From Bog-756 sp963813525 (GTDB lineage: Bacteria; Actinomycetota; Acidimicrobiia; Acidimicrobiales; RAAP-2), in NCBI GenBank assembly GCA_963813525.1, contig CAWEZI010000004.1, forward strand, positions 179,411 to 243,410: a stretch of DNA of 64,000 nt, written 5' to 3'. The translations under genes were made by a program, and so were the position numbers. The number at the start of each line of letters is the position of its first letter. Position 1 is the first letter of the stretch. The notes under the pieces are model-generated. The model had not been told where the DNA came from and ran no database searches. It was given only the letters and a program-made list of their open reading frames with translations. Positions 43,975 to 52,602 of the stretch are shown here, one piece after another.

Positions 43975-44044
43975 CCCTAGGGAGACTCCCCAGATCTTCT
44001 TCGGCCCGTGGGTGTGTCCGAGAACTAGGGAGACTCCCTAGGGC
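43975..44044. promoter_or_regulatory. Two copies of a CTAGGGAG palindrome in a divergent promoter
   Basis: CTAGGGAGACTCCCTAG (44025-44041) is a perfect 17-bp palindrome with one central base. A second copy, CTAGGGAGACTCCCC (43977-43991), lies 48 bp away with the right arm decayed. They sit between the minus-strand membrane-protein operon (start 43941) and the plus-strand SDR/hydrolase operon (start 44070), so one regulator could control both. Confidence 0.65.
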
Positions 44045-44069
44045 TACGGGCACAGGGAGCAGTCACGAT

Positions 44070-44903
44070 GTGTCCATGGGGGTCCTCCGAGGAATGGTCT
44101 CCTCGCATCCGATGAAAACTGGACAGCACCAAGGCCGCCACATACTTGTGACCGGGGCCAGCTCGGGCATCGGTCTCGCCGTGGTCTTTGCCCTGGCCAA
44201 CCAAGGTGCGAGCGTCGTTATGGTGGCACGTAGCCGTCCGCGCCTAGCGGCGGCTGTCGTCCAACTCGAGGCGCCTGAGCGTCACCGCCTGGTAGAGGCC
44301 GATCTGGCCGACTACGAGCAGGTCAACGAGGTCTCCGGGGCTCTGGCGACCGAGGGGATCCTCCTCGACGGTCTGGTCCACTGTGCGGGTGTCTTCCGGC
44401 CAACCCCGTTCGAGCAGGTCGGACCCGAGGACCTGGAGCGCACCTGGGCGGCCAATGCCCGGGGGCCCTTCCATCTCACCCAAGCGCTCGCACGCCAGCT
44501 CCGTGACGGAAGCGCCATCCTCTTCGTGACCTCGGTTTCGGCTCACGTCGGAATGGCCGGACAGAGCGCCTACGCAATGTCCAAAGGCGCGGTCGAAGCC
44601 CTGTCGAGAACCCTGGCCGTCGAGCTTGCACCGAGGTCGATCCGAGTCAACACCATCGCTCCGGGCTTTGTGGTGACGCCGATGAACGAGGGCTTCCGGA
44701 AGGTGCCGGGTGTGGCCGAGGGCCGTGCCAGGGCCGCACTGGCCGGTCGACTGGGTACACCCGAAGAGATCGCTTCGGTGGCGTCGTTCCTGGTCTCGGA
44801 CGAGGCAACCTTCCTCAACGGCACCACCATTCACGCCAACGGTGGCTACCCCATCGCCGAAGTGCAACGAAATGAACAAAGTATGAACAGTGAGGACAAC
44901 TAG
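44070..44903 (+). CDS. Short-chain dehydrogenase/reductase
   Basis: Up to 277 residues from GTG 44070 (AGGGAG about 12 nt upstream); ATG codons at 44076, 44094 and 44112 are alternatives, and family similarity begins at HILVTGASSGIGLAVVFALANQG. Classical SDR: cofactor motif TGASSGIG, NNAG-equivalent HCAGVF, catalytic SVSAHVGMAGQSAYAMSK (S-Y-K), and PGFVVTPM. The alanine-arginine at the end of strand 2 (VARSRPR) suggests NADP(H). Followed without gap by an alpha/beta hydrolase, so the two act in one pathway. Confidence 0.88.
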   Translation: MSMGVLRGMVSSHPMKTGQHQGRHILVTGASSGIGLAVVFALANQGASVVMVARSRPRLAAAVVQLEAPERHRLVEADLADYEQVNEVSGALATEGILLDGLVHCAGVFRPTPFEQVGPEDLERTWAANARGPFHLTQALARQLRDGSAILFVTSVSAHVGMAGQSAYAMSKGAVEALSRTLAVELAPRSIRVNTIAPGFVVTPMNEGFRKVPGVAEGRARAALAGRLGTPEEIASVASFLVSDEATFLNGTTIHANGGYPIAEVQRNEQSMNSEDN

Positions 44904-46121
44904 ATGAACGAGACATCGGTGAGCCGGCCCTGGGTGGTGGCGCCACCCAGCGGGATCGAGGCCTTCGGCGCCTACGTGCACTGGCCGGAGAACCTGGATT
45001 GGTCGACGCAGTTGCTCCGCGCCATCAGCTACTCGTCGCTGGGCGGTTCAGAATTCAGCGAGATCATGGGCGCCATACGGGACCTCGAGGTGGGCGATCG
45101 GGAGGCGTGGCTTGCCGCCTTCAGTGGACTGGGGTCCGAGCTCGACCATCGGGCAGCTGAGTGCGCCAAACAGGGCCACGACCGTTCGGCGATCGAGTTG
45201 TGGCGGCGGGCATGCATCTACTTCCGGATGGCGACCACCTTCCACGCCATGGACGGCGTTGTAGAGCTGCCCGCCATGCACGAGAGTCGCCGGTGCTTCC
45301 ATGCCGCCATGACCCTCGATCAGCGGTACCGCTTTGCGGCGGTCGAGATTCCCTACGAGCAGGACCATGTCCCTGGGTACCTGGTCTCACCCTCAGACTC
45401 GCTCCAGTCCCGACGCACCGTTGTCGTCCAGGGTGGCATCGATGCCTTCTCGGAGGAGATGTGGTTCAAACTCGGTGAGGCGCTCGTATGCCGCGGGTAT
45501 ACCGTCCTCCTGCCAGATGGGCCTGGGCAGGGAGAGTCGAAACGTCGGCGTATCGGGTCCAGGTCGGATTACGAGGTCGCGGTGACTGCGTTCATCGACT
45601 TCCTGGTGAATCGAGACGAGGTTGATCCGGAGCGAATCGCCCTAGTCGGAAGCAGCATGGGCGGGTACTTCGCAGCCCGCGGTGCAGCCTTCGAGACGAG
45701 GCTGGCAGCAGCCGTCGCCTGGGGTGCCTTCTACGGCCTCGCTCCGGTGCCCCAAGGGCACGACAGTCGGCGTCGAGTCGATCAGGCAATGGCGATGTTC
45801 GCCGTCAACACCGTCGAGGAACTCCTCGAGATGATTCAAGAGTTCAACCTCGAGGGAGTCGCCAGCCAGATCCACATACCCTTCCTCGTTCTTCATGCGG
45901 TCAACGATCTGCAGGTCCCGTTCGCACACGCCCAATGCCTCTTCGATGAGATCCCGGACAACCGAAAGCGCCTGGTGGCGTTCCCTCCGGATCATCCAGG
46001 GTGCACGCACTGTCAACTTGACACGCCGTCGCTGGCCCAGGTCGTAATTGCCGACTGGCTCGACGAAGAGGTGGCGCAATCGCCCCCCGTTTCCCACACG
46101 GCTGGATCTGAGGGTCGGTAG
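44904..46121 (+). CDS. Alpha/beta hydrolase with N-terminal helical domain (2,6-dihydropseudooxynicotine hydrolase-like)
   Basis: 405 residues, ATG directly after the SDR stop, with GAGGA seven bases upstream. The first 170 residues are helical (YSSLGGSEFSEIMGAIRDLEVGDREAWLAAFSGLGSELD), then an alpha/beta hydrolase core: DGPGQGES, nucleophile VGSSMGGYFAARGAAF, acid near LVLHAVNDLQVP, histidine in PDHPGCTHC. This layout is that of C-C bond hydrolases such as 2,6-dihydropseudooxynicotine hydrolase and related fungal and bacterial enzymes acting on aromatic ketones. With the SDR it suggests breakdown of an aromatic or alkaloid-like compound; the substrate is not readable. Confidence 0.82.
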   Translation: MNETSVSRPWVVAPPSGIEAFGAYVHWPENLDWSTQLLRAISYSSLGGSEFSEIMGAIRDLEVGDREAWLAAFSGLGSELDHRAAECAKQGHDRSAIELWRRACIYFRMATTFHAMDGVVELPAMHESRRCFHAAMTLDQRYRFAAVEIPYEQDHVPGYLVSPSDSLQSRRTVVVQGGIDAFSEEMWFKLGEALVCRGYTVLLPDGPGQGESKRRRIGSRSDYEVAVTAFIDFLVNRDEVDPERIALVGSSMGGYFAARGAAFETRLAAAVAWGAFYGLAPVPQGHDSRRRVDQAMAMFAVNTVEELLEMIQEFNLEGVASQIHIPFLVLHAVNDLQVPFAHAQCLFDEIPDNRKRLVAFPPDHPGCTHCQLDTPSLAQVVIADWLDEEVAQSPPVSHTAGSEGR

Positions 46122-46187
46122 CAGAGAACTTTGAGTTGGGCATGCCCATTGGGCGGCGCTGGGCGTGGCCTCTGCCCCCCGAAAAAG

Positions 46188-46236
46188 TGGAGCCTGGGAG
46201 GAGAATCGAACTCCTGACCTACGCATTACGAGTGCG
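46188..46236 (-). other. 3' half of tRNA-Thr(CGT), att-site copy 2
   Basis: The same tRNA block as at 38564, again with the CCA end on the left and no 5' half. The DNA beyond the fragment (46,237-46,360) is about 80 percent identical to that beside copy 1, including the tandem 12-bp repeat, so both flanks come from related elements. Confidence 0.85.
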
Positions 46237-46336
46237 AAAAAGGGCCGGAAATGACGATCGGCAGCCGGAAGCGATCGGACGTTATCCCAGGTCACCGCCG
46301 CTGGAGGAGAAGCAACCGGAATCGGGCGAATCCCGA

Positions 46337-46360
46337 TTTGTAGGCCCGTTTGTAGGCCAG
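46337..46360 (-). repeat. Tandem 12-bp repeat beside tRNA-Thr fragment 2
   Basis: Minus strand CTGGCCTACAAA followed by CGGGCCTACAAA; the first GTAGG of the plus strand begins 152 bp from the tRNA CCA end. Confidence 0.6.
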
Positions 46361-46555
46361 GATCGATTCATCCCAAGACGTGGTCCTGGAGGTAGCCGGA
46401 ACATCGAGGCATTGGTCGGACAATCCCAAGATTCGGTGGCGTCCCCTCACGTGGTGGGCTTTGAGGTGAGCCGGGGTATCCACCAGTAGGTGAGGCCAGC
46501 GGCGTGATCCTCGGTGTGTTCCTTGCACGAACCCACCAAGAGGAGATCAACGCCG

Positions 46556-47310
46556 ATGGCCCTGGATCAGTCTGTCCTGTCCGAACTGCTCGATGCATTC
46601 CGAACCGGTGAAGGTCTCGACCTCATCAAAGAAGCAGCCGCCCTGGTGTGCCAGGAGCTGATCGAGGTCGAGCTCACCGCCCAAATCGGAGCCGACCGCT
46701 ACGAGCGGACCGGCACCCGCAGCAACGAACGCAACGGGCACCGCTCCCGGGTGCTCTCGACCAAGGCCGGCGACGTGGAGCTGGCCATCCCCAAGCTCCG
46801 GAAGGGGAGCTTCTTCCCGTCCATCCTCGAGCCTCGCCGGCGGATCGACCAGGCCCTCTATGCCGTGGTCATGGAGGCCTACGTGCACGGTGTGTCCACC
46901 CGGGCCGTCGACGAGCTGGTTGCTGCCCTCGGGGTCAGTTCGGGTGTCTCCCGATCCGAGGTGTCCAGGATCTGTGCCCAGTTGGACGAGGTCGTCGACT
47001 CGTTCCGGGAGCGGAGACTCGATCATGTGGCCTTCCCCTACGTGTACCTGGACGCCACCTACCTCCACGTCCGAGAGCACCACCAGGTGACCTCCAAAGC
47101 GGTGGTCATCGCCACAGGGGTGGCCGCCGGCGGGCACCGGGAGATCCTGGGCATCGACGTCGGGGACTCGGAGAACGAGGCCTTCTGGCGGGAGTTCCTG
47201 CGCAAGCTCCGGGCCCGGGGCTTAGAGGGCGTGCAACTGGTCATCTCCGACCAGCACACCGGCCTGGTGGCGGCCATCAGGCGGTGCTTCCAGGGGGCCT
47301 CCCACCAGCG
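46556..47310 (+). pseudogene. IS256 (mutator) transposase, 5' part
   Basis: ATG at 46556 behind AAGAGGAG. The N-terminal Mutator region is followed by the first catalytic aspartate (YLDATYLHVRE) and the second (VQLVISDQHTGLVAAI); the frame is cut after QGASHQR by the IS21. It reads on into the IS21 for 13 codons. Together with 50186-50663 it gives exactly 411 codons including stop, the usual family size, so insertion is the only visible lesion. Confidence 0.92.
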
Positions 47311-47440
47311 TGACGGCGGCCATGTGAAACTCCCCATAGACGGCCACTGAATCTCCCCGCGGACGGACACGCAAAGTCCCCGCGGACGGCCATCAGAACT
47401 CCCCACGGACGGTCATCACCCTCCCCGCGAGGGGTCCACC
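47311..47440 (+). repeat. IS21 left-end subrepeats
   Basis: About five direct units of roughly 27-29 bp, each with a GGACGGCCA-like core and a CTCCCC(G/A)CGG core. These are inverted relative to the right-end units and are probably transposase binding sites. Confidence 0.75.
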
Positions 47441-47511
47441 TGTTCGAGGTTCCCCCCTGGCATCGATGGATCTGGCAAATCGACCCCATCGACACCAAGG
47501 AGGAACACCTG

Positions 47512-49011
47512 ATGTTGCCAAAGGAGAAGGAGATGGAAGTACTCGAGGCATTCGACCTCACGAAGTCCTATCGGGCGGCCGGCCAACTGGTCGGTGTCGA
47601 CCACCACACGGTGGCCCGGGCAGTTGCGGCCCGGGCACTCGGCCAGAGCGAGGAGGGGCAGGCTCCGGCACCGACAGTGGCCACGGCCTTCTGCGACAAG
47701 ATCACCGAGTGGATCGAGCGCTTCGGCGGTCGGGTCCGGGCTGATGTCGTCCACGACAAGCTCGTGGCCATGGGCTACACCGGTTCGCCTCGCACCACGA
47801 GGCGGGTGGTCTCCGCCCTGAAGCAGGTCTACCGGGTCGGGAACCACCGCATCTACAAGCCCTGGATCACCGAGCCGGGCATGTGGCTGCAATACGACTT
47901 CGGGACCGGGCCGGTGATCTCAGGCGTGAAGGTGGTGCTGTTCATTGGCTGGCTGGCCTGGAGCCGGTTCCGGGTGATCATCCCGCTCGGCGACCGCTCG
48001 CTGCCGTCGGTGATCGCCGCTCTGGACCAGACGTTCCGCCTGATCGGCGGGGTGCCCACCTACCTGTTGACCGACAACGAGAAGACGGTCACCGACTACC
48101 ACCTGTGCGGCATCGCCGTGCGCAACGCCACCGCCGTCGACGTCTCCCGCTACTACGGGGTCTCGATCGTCACCTGCGTGCCCTTCGACCCCGAGTCCAA
48201 GGGAGGTTCGGAGTCCTCGGTCAAGCTGGCCAAGGCCGACCTGGTGCCGACCGAGTACAACCTGCTCGAGGAGTACGACTCCTTTGCTGCCCTCGAGGCG
48301 GCGTGCACCGAGCTGATGGCCGAGCTCAACGGACGGCCCCACTCGGTCACCCGCCGGGCGCCGGGCGAGCTGCTCGAGGTGGAGCGGACCAAGCTGCACC
48401 CCATCCCCGATCTGCCCTACACCGCCGCCTTCGGGGAGTCCCGGTCGGTCGGGTGGTCCTCCGTCGTATCGTTCCGGGGAGCTCGCTACTCGGTTCCACA
48501 CCAGCTCGCCGGTGGCCAGGCGTGGGTCCGGGCCGCCGCCGGCGAGGTGGTGATCGTGGTCGGTGTGGGCTCGTCAGCCACCGAGGTGGCCCGTCACGAC
48601 CAGGTGGCGGCCGGGCGGGCCTCGATCAAAGACGAGCACTACCCCGAGCGTTCGAACCACCCCCTCGATCGGGCACCGAGGCCGACCAAGGAATCTGAGG
48701 CGACGTTCCTGGCCCTGGGCGAGGGAGCCACCCGCTACTTGGTGGAAGCGGCCGCCGTCGGGACCCGGCGCCTCGAGAAGAAGATGGCCGAGGCCGTCAC
48801 TCTGGCCTCCCTGCACGGTGCCGACACCGTCGACCGGGCCCTCGGCATCGCGGCCATCGCCGGACGGTTTGCCGAAGGCGATCTCGAGTCGATCATCGTC
48901 CACGCCTCGGGCGAGACCCGTGGGGCCGCCGTTCCTCCGGCCGAGCACTCGCTCGCCGCCGGCACCGCCGGTTGGTCGGGCGTGGGTGCCATCGAGGAGG
49001 TGGCGCCATGA
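47512..49011 (+). CDS. istA: IS21 transposase IstA
   Basis: 499 residues; an N-terminal helix-turn-helix (AFDLTKSYRAAGQLVGVDHHTVARAVAAR), an rve-type integrase core (WLQYDFGTGPVISGVKVVLF for the first aspartate; PTYLLTDNEKT for the second; FDPESKGGSESSVKLAKADL for the glutamate) and a C-terminal beta domain with YSVPHQL. DDE transposase that, with IstB, moves the element. Intact. Confidence 0.92.
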   Translation: MLPKEKEMEVLEAFDLTKSYRAAGQLVGVDHHTVARAVAARALGQSEEGQAPAPTVATAFCDKITEWIERFGGRVRADVVHDKLVAMGYTGSPRTTRRVVSALKQVYRVGNHRIYKPWITEPGMWLQYDFGTGPVISGVKVVLFIGWLAWSRFRVIIPLGDRSLPSVIAALDQTFRLIGGVPTYLLTDNEKTVTDYHLCGIAVRNATAVDVSRYYGVSIVTCVPFDPESKGGSESSVKLAKADLVPTEYNLLEEYDSFAALEAACTELMAELNGRPHSVTRRAPGELLEVERTKLHPIPDLPYTAAFGESRSVGWSSVVSFRGARYSVPHQLAGGQAWVRAAAGEVVIVVGVGSSATEVARHDQVAAGRASIKDEHYPERSNHPLDRAPRPTKESEATFLALGEGATRYLVEAAAVGTRRLEKKMAEAVTLASLHGADTVDRALGIAAIAGRFAEGDLESIIVHASGETRGAAVPPAEHSLAAGTAGWSGVGAIEEVAP

Positions 49012-49244
49012 CCGCGCCAGTCCAACTTCGTGCCGATGACGGCATCGAGCTCGTCGAGCTGCTGTGCATGGTCGCCGACCTCTGCGAGCGCTACCCGAGT
49101 GTCATGGGCGACATGCTCCGGGACTACCTGGGCACCAACCTGGGCTATGGCTCCGAGGGCTTGCGCATGGACGCGGCCCGGATGGCCGACGAGCTGGCCC
49201 TGGTCATGGGGTTCACCGACGCCTCGATGGAGGCACCCCGGTGA
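49008..49244 (+). CDS. Small accessory protein between istA and istB
   Basis: 78 residues, ATG overlapping the istA stop and its own stop overlapping the istB GTG. Acidic and helical (VELLCMVADLCERYPSVMGDMLRDYLG). Most IS21 elements have only istA and istB; the tight coupling on both sides suggests that this third gene is expressed and used. Function unknown. Confidence 0.7.
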   Translation: MTAPVQLRADDGIELVELLCMVADLCERYPSVMGDMLRDYLGTNLGYGSEGLRMDAARMADELALVMGFTDASMEAPR

Positions 49245-50023
49245 GCCGCCCGGCGAGCAAGGGCGAGGCCACCCTCGACGAGGTGGTGGCGCTCTGTCGC
49301 CGGCTCCGGCTCAAGTACGTGCGTGAGCAGGTCGGAGAGGTGCTCCTCACCGCCCGGGCCCAGCGTTGGGACCCGACCGAGTTGCTGCGGAACCTCCTTG
49401 TGGCCGAGGCCGAGGGCCGGGACCGCTCCACCATCGAGGCCAAGCGCAGGAAGGCCCACTTCCCCGCAGGCAAGACCTTCGAGAGCTGGGTCGAGAGCCG
49501 CTCGTCGATCCCGGCGGCCGCCCAGCGGTCGCTGCGGAGCCTCGAGTGGACGTCCCGGGCGGAGAACCTGGTGGTGGCCGGGCCGTCGGGGACGGGGAAG
49601 TCCCATCTACTCGAGGCCATCGGCCATGCGGCGGTGGAACAGGGATTGACCGTCGCCTGGTTCAGCGTCGAAGACCTGGGTGCCATCGTCCGGCGCCACC
49701 GGGTGGACGACACCGTGTCGAAGACCTTCGCCGCTCTCGGGGCGGTGACGCTGACCGTGGTCGACGACATCGGACTGTTGCCGATCTCCCAGGACGCCGC
49801 CGAAGGCCTCTATCGCCTGGTTGACGCCTCCTATGAACGGCGCTCACTGGCCCTGTCGTCGAACCTGCACCCCTCGGGGTTCGATCAGCTCATGGACAAG
49901 ACCATCGCCTCGGCGCTGGTCGACCGGCTGATGCACCACGCCCACGTGATCATGACCGAGGGCGAGTCCGTGCGCCTGGCCGACGCCCTCTCGGGCAAGG
50001 GGGTGGTGCCCTTCACCAGTTAA
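49241..50023 (+). CDS. istB: IS21 helper ATPase IstB
   Basis: 260 residues from the GTG at 49241. DnaC/IstB-type AAA+ ATPase: Walker A in VVAGPSGTGKSHLLEAIGHAA, Walker B in LTVVDDIGLLPIS, a sensor region near LALSSNLHPSGFDQL. IstB remodels target DNA and stimulates IstA. Intact, so the IS21 may still be active. Confidence 0.9.
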   Translation: MSRPASKGEATLDEVVALCRRLRLKYVREQVGEVLLTARAQRWDPTELLRNLLVAEAEGRDRSTIEAKRRKAHFPAGKTFESWVESRSSIPAAAQRSLRSLEWTSRAENLVVAGPSGTGKSHLLEAIGHAAVEQGLTVAWFSVEDLGAIVRRHRVDDTVSKTFAALGAVTLTVVDDIGLLPISQDAAEGLYRLVDASYERRSLALSSNLHPSGFDQLMDKTIASALVDRLMHHAHVIMTEGESVRLADALSGKGVVPFTS

Positions 50024-50029
50024 CGATCA

Positions 50030-50179
50030 GGCTGCCCGCGGGGAGTTCCCGTGGCCGTCCGTGGGGAGAAACCATGGCCGTCCGTGGGGACTTTCCGTGG
50101 CCGTCCCTGGGGAATTGTGGTGTCCGTCCCTGGGGAATTCCGATGGCCGCCTGTGGGGAGTTCGCGATGGCCGTTGACA
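50030..50179 (-). repeat. IS21 right-end subrepeats
   Basis: Six direct units of about 24 bp, each GGGGA-N8-GGCCGTCC-like, in the orientation opposite to the left-end units. Confidence 0.75.
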
Positions 50180-50185
50180 CCAGCG

Positions 50186-50663
50186 CTGCCGGGTCCACTT
50201 TGCCCGGAACCTGCTGGCCACCATCCCCAAGGGTCACCAGCCCATGGTGTCGGCCGCCTTCAAGACTGTTTTCGCCCAAGTGTCCGGCGAGGACATGCAC
50301 GCCCAGTGGGACCAGGTGGCATCCACCCTGGAGGACCGGTTCGCAAAGGGAGCGGCCCTCATGCACCAGGCCAAGGAGGAGGTACTGGCCTTCACCGCCT
50401 TCCCGAGTGAGCACTGGCGCCAGATCTGGTCGACCAACCCCTTGGAACGACTCAACAAGGAGCTGAAGCGCAGGTGCCGGGTCGTCGGCATCTTCCCCAA
50501 TGAGGCGTCGGTCATCAGACTGGGTGGATCCGTCCTACTCGACATCCACGACGAGTGGGTGGCGGCCGAACGGAGGTACTTCTCCGAGTCCTCTATGGCC
50601 AAGCTTCACCGCGTCGTGGATAATGACCATGCGTCCGTCAAAGAGCTCACGCCCTCTGACTGA
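50186..50663 (+). pseudogene. IS256 (mutator) transposase, 3' part
   Basis: Continues the interrupted frame with CRVHFARNLLATIPKG, through MVSAAFKTVFAQVSGE, to the catalytic glutamate region NPLERLNKELKRRCRVVGIFPNE and the C-terminus. An internal ATG at 50244 might start a fragment but would not make a working enzyme. Confidence 0.9.
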
Positions 50664-50813
50664 TCGCCGCCGAGGATTGAAGGCTCAATCCCCACCACTC
50701 GGCGGGACGCCACTCAAGATTCCTAGGAGCTCAGTTAGCCCACGTCTCGTAACGAGGGTCCAATATCAACTCAAGAGGAGGGAAAATGAGCAACTGGGTC
50801 CTGACCCACGCTG

Positions 50814-52442
50814 CTAGCCGACGGAGGCCCAGAATGCGCAGTTGTGGTCAGCGCCAAGGCCTGTTTCGATTCGAGGGGTGGGTGTGTCCAGCGACATTGT
50901 TTGGTGCCTGGCACTGGTAAACCGATCCCACGTCGGCACGGTTCCAGAAGAGGGAGAACCGTCCTTGGCAAAATTCGTCCAATACGCCTGCATAGTGGCA
51001 GCCAGACTTTCCTGTTGAGCAGTGAGGACGCCGGAGTAGGGGGTGATCCTGAGGCTGAACAGATACTGCACCTCGGACTCGTGGGCAGCACCGTACGGAA
51101 AGCCGACCGGAGGCTCATAGCGTTCCGGGGCATTCTCGTCGTTGAACTCGTAGGAATAGGTAGGGACATACTTCGATAGTGACTCGTCGGCTGTGAGCGC
51201 GTCGCAGGCAAAACTGTCATCCGTCCCAACTGCGGCAAACGCCAGGGGCGGACTGGGATAGGCGCTGAGGGGATAGCGGGCCATGATCTCTGCCGCCGTC
51301 GCAGCCGGTACGGCCAAGCTCGATTCGATCATGCTCTCGTAGTTGGCCGGTGTGACCCGGTCCCCAGCCAGCTGGGCCAGGGCCACGAACAGACGCCGCT
51401 CGTCGTGGTTGGTACCGATGATGACCGGCACCCGGTTGAAATCCCCGCTGGCGAAGGCGGCCCCGAGAGATTGGGACAGGACCTGACCGTCGATGTTCGG
51501 GCGATAGCCCCCGGCGTCCTGGTACTTCAAGATGGTGCTGACCGGCAGGCTCCGCAAGCAGGCGGCGCTCTGACCGGCGCAGCCGGCACTCGAGGCGAAC
51601 GCCTCCCCCGCACTCTCCGCCGTCGCCAGCGAGACGGGAGTCAGGGTGTACGTCCCGCTTTCCACGATCGCTCGGGCAAACAGGCCGCGGGCACCGGGGG
51701 AAGCGAGCTGGGATAGCACACTCAGTCCGCCAGCTGATTCACCAAACAGCGTCACCTTTCGGGGATTCCCACCAAAATTGGAGATATTGGTCTGCACCCA
51801 GCGCAGGGCCGCCTGTTGGTCCATGAGGCCGTAGTTTCCAGAGGGCCCGCCGGGGTGGTCGGCAAGGGCGGGATGGGCGAGGAACCCGAGTGCTCCGAGG
51901 CGATAGTTGATGGTGACCACGATCACCCCGTGCCTCACAAGCTGAGCAGGGTCGTAGTCGTTGCTCTCTCCCCACACCAGCACCCCGCCGTGGATCCAGA
52001 CCATGACCGGAAGGCTCCCGTCGTCTACGTCGTTACCCGCCGGTCGGTAGACGTTGAGATACAGGCAGTTCTCCGACATGCTGGCAATTCCGAAGTTCGA
52101 TGCCGGTTGTGGACAGTTCGGCCCGAAGGTTGTCGTCGCTCGTACACCGCTCCAATGCGTTGCTGGCTGGGGCGGTTGCCAACGCAGCGAGCCCACCGGC
52201 GGGGCCGCGTAGGGAATGCCGAGAAACTCGGCCACTTTCCCGGATGTCGCACCACGAATGGCGCCGTCGACGGTGGTGACCACCAGCCCCGTCCGTGCTG
52301 GCGGCGGAGATGTGGAGCCGGTATCCGAGCAAGACGACGCTACGACGATCAGCACGCCGAGCACGAAATATCGAGCCGCGCTGACTCCCAGGTGGGTTCG
52401 CCGACGTCGTCGCTTGGGAAGTTCAGACACAGTAGAAGTCAT
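50814..52442 (-). CDS. Secreted type-B carboxylesterase
   Basis: 542 residues. The arginine-rich N-terminus (KRRRRRTH) and hydrophobic segment ending VVASSCSDTG suggest export and possibly lipid attachment at the cysteine, although the lipobox lacks the usual leucine. The catalytic domain has EFLGIPYAAPPVG, SENCLYLNVYRP, the nucleophile elbow TLFGESAGGLSVL, the glutamate/aspartate near NIDGQVL and IIGTNHDERR, and a histidine in GAAHESEVQYLF. Type-B esterases hydrolyse a wide range of esters. An extracytoplasmic scavenging or detoxifying role is likely. Confidence 0.88.
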   Translation of the reverse strand: MTSTVSELPKRRRRRTHLGVSAARYFVLGVLIVVASSCSDTGSTSPPPARTGLVVTTVDGAIRGATSGKVAEFLGIPYAAPPVGSLRWQPPQPATHWSGVRATTTFGPNCPQPASNFGIASMSENCLYLNVYRPAGNDVDDGSLPVMVWIHGGVLVWGESNDYDPAQLVRHGVIVVTINYRLGALGFLAHPALADHPGGPSGNYGLMDQQAALRWVQTNISNFGGNPRKVTLFGESAGGLSVLSQLASPGARGLFARAIVESGTYTLTPVSLATAESAGEAFASSAGCAGQSAACLRSLPVSTILKYQDAGGYRPNIDGQVLSQSLGAAFASGDFNRVPVIIGTNHDERRLFVALAQLAGDRVTPANYESMIESSLAVPAATAAEIMARYPLSAYPSPPLAFAAVGTDDSFACDALTADESLSKYVPTYSYEFNDENAPERYEPPVGFPYGAAHESEVQYLFSLRITPYSGVLTAQQESLAATMQAYWTNFAKDGSPSSGTVPTWDRFTSARHQTMSLDTPTPRIETGLGADHNCAFWASVG

Positions 52443-52602
52443 CGGTCCACTTCTGGTGTCGGGTCAGGACTACTCGTGGCGGTTGGTTTGGTCTTTTCTT
52501 GTCCGGAAGTGAGGAGTGGATCGGGGCTCATTTCAGGTCCTACAGGTCTCAGCTCAGACGACCGATTTGGCATTAGTCCTGTGAGAGGTCATTGGTCCAC
52601 TG

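Larger units (their letters stand above)
47311..50179 (+). mobile_element. IS21 family element nested in the IS256
   Basis: 2,869 bp, beginning TGACGG and ending TTGACA (TG...CA ends). A 6-bp target duplication CCAGCG flanks it (47305-47310 and 50180-50185). The outermost 13 bases match as inverted repeats in ten positions, and each end carries multiple related subrepeats. Encodes istA, a small extra protein and istB with overlapping starts. Confidence 0.92.
46435..50714 (+). mobile_element. IS256 family element, interrupted by an IS21
   Basis: Ends are marked by 24-bp inverted repeats with 19 matches (46435-46458 and 50691-50714) containing GTGGCGTCCC and GTGGTGGG blocks. An 8-bp target duplication CAAGATTC flanks it (46427-46434 and 50715-50722). 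Removing the IS21 and one 6-bp duplicate leaves an element of about 1.4 kb with one complete transposase gene, normal for IS256. Confidence 0.85.

Noticed and set aside
47311..50179. CRISPR-like appearance of the repeated units at the IS21 ends
   Set aside because: Units are only about 24-29 bp with no unique spacers, are inverted between ends, and coincide with insertion sequence termini.
50051..50410. Plus-strand frames within the IS21 right end
   Set aside because: Result from the subrepeats and read into the IS256 remnant in the wrong frame.
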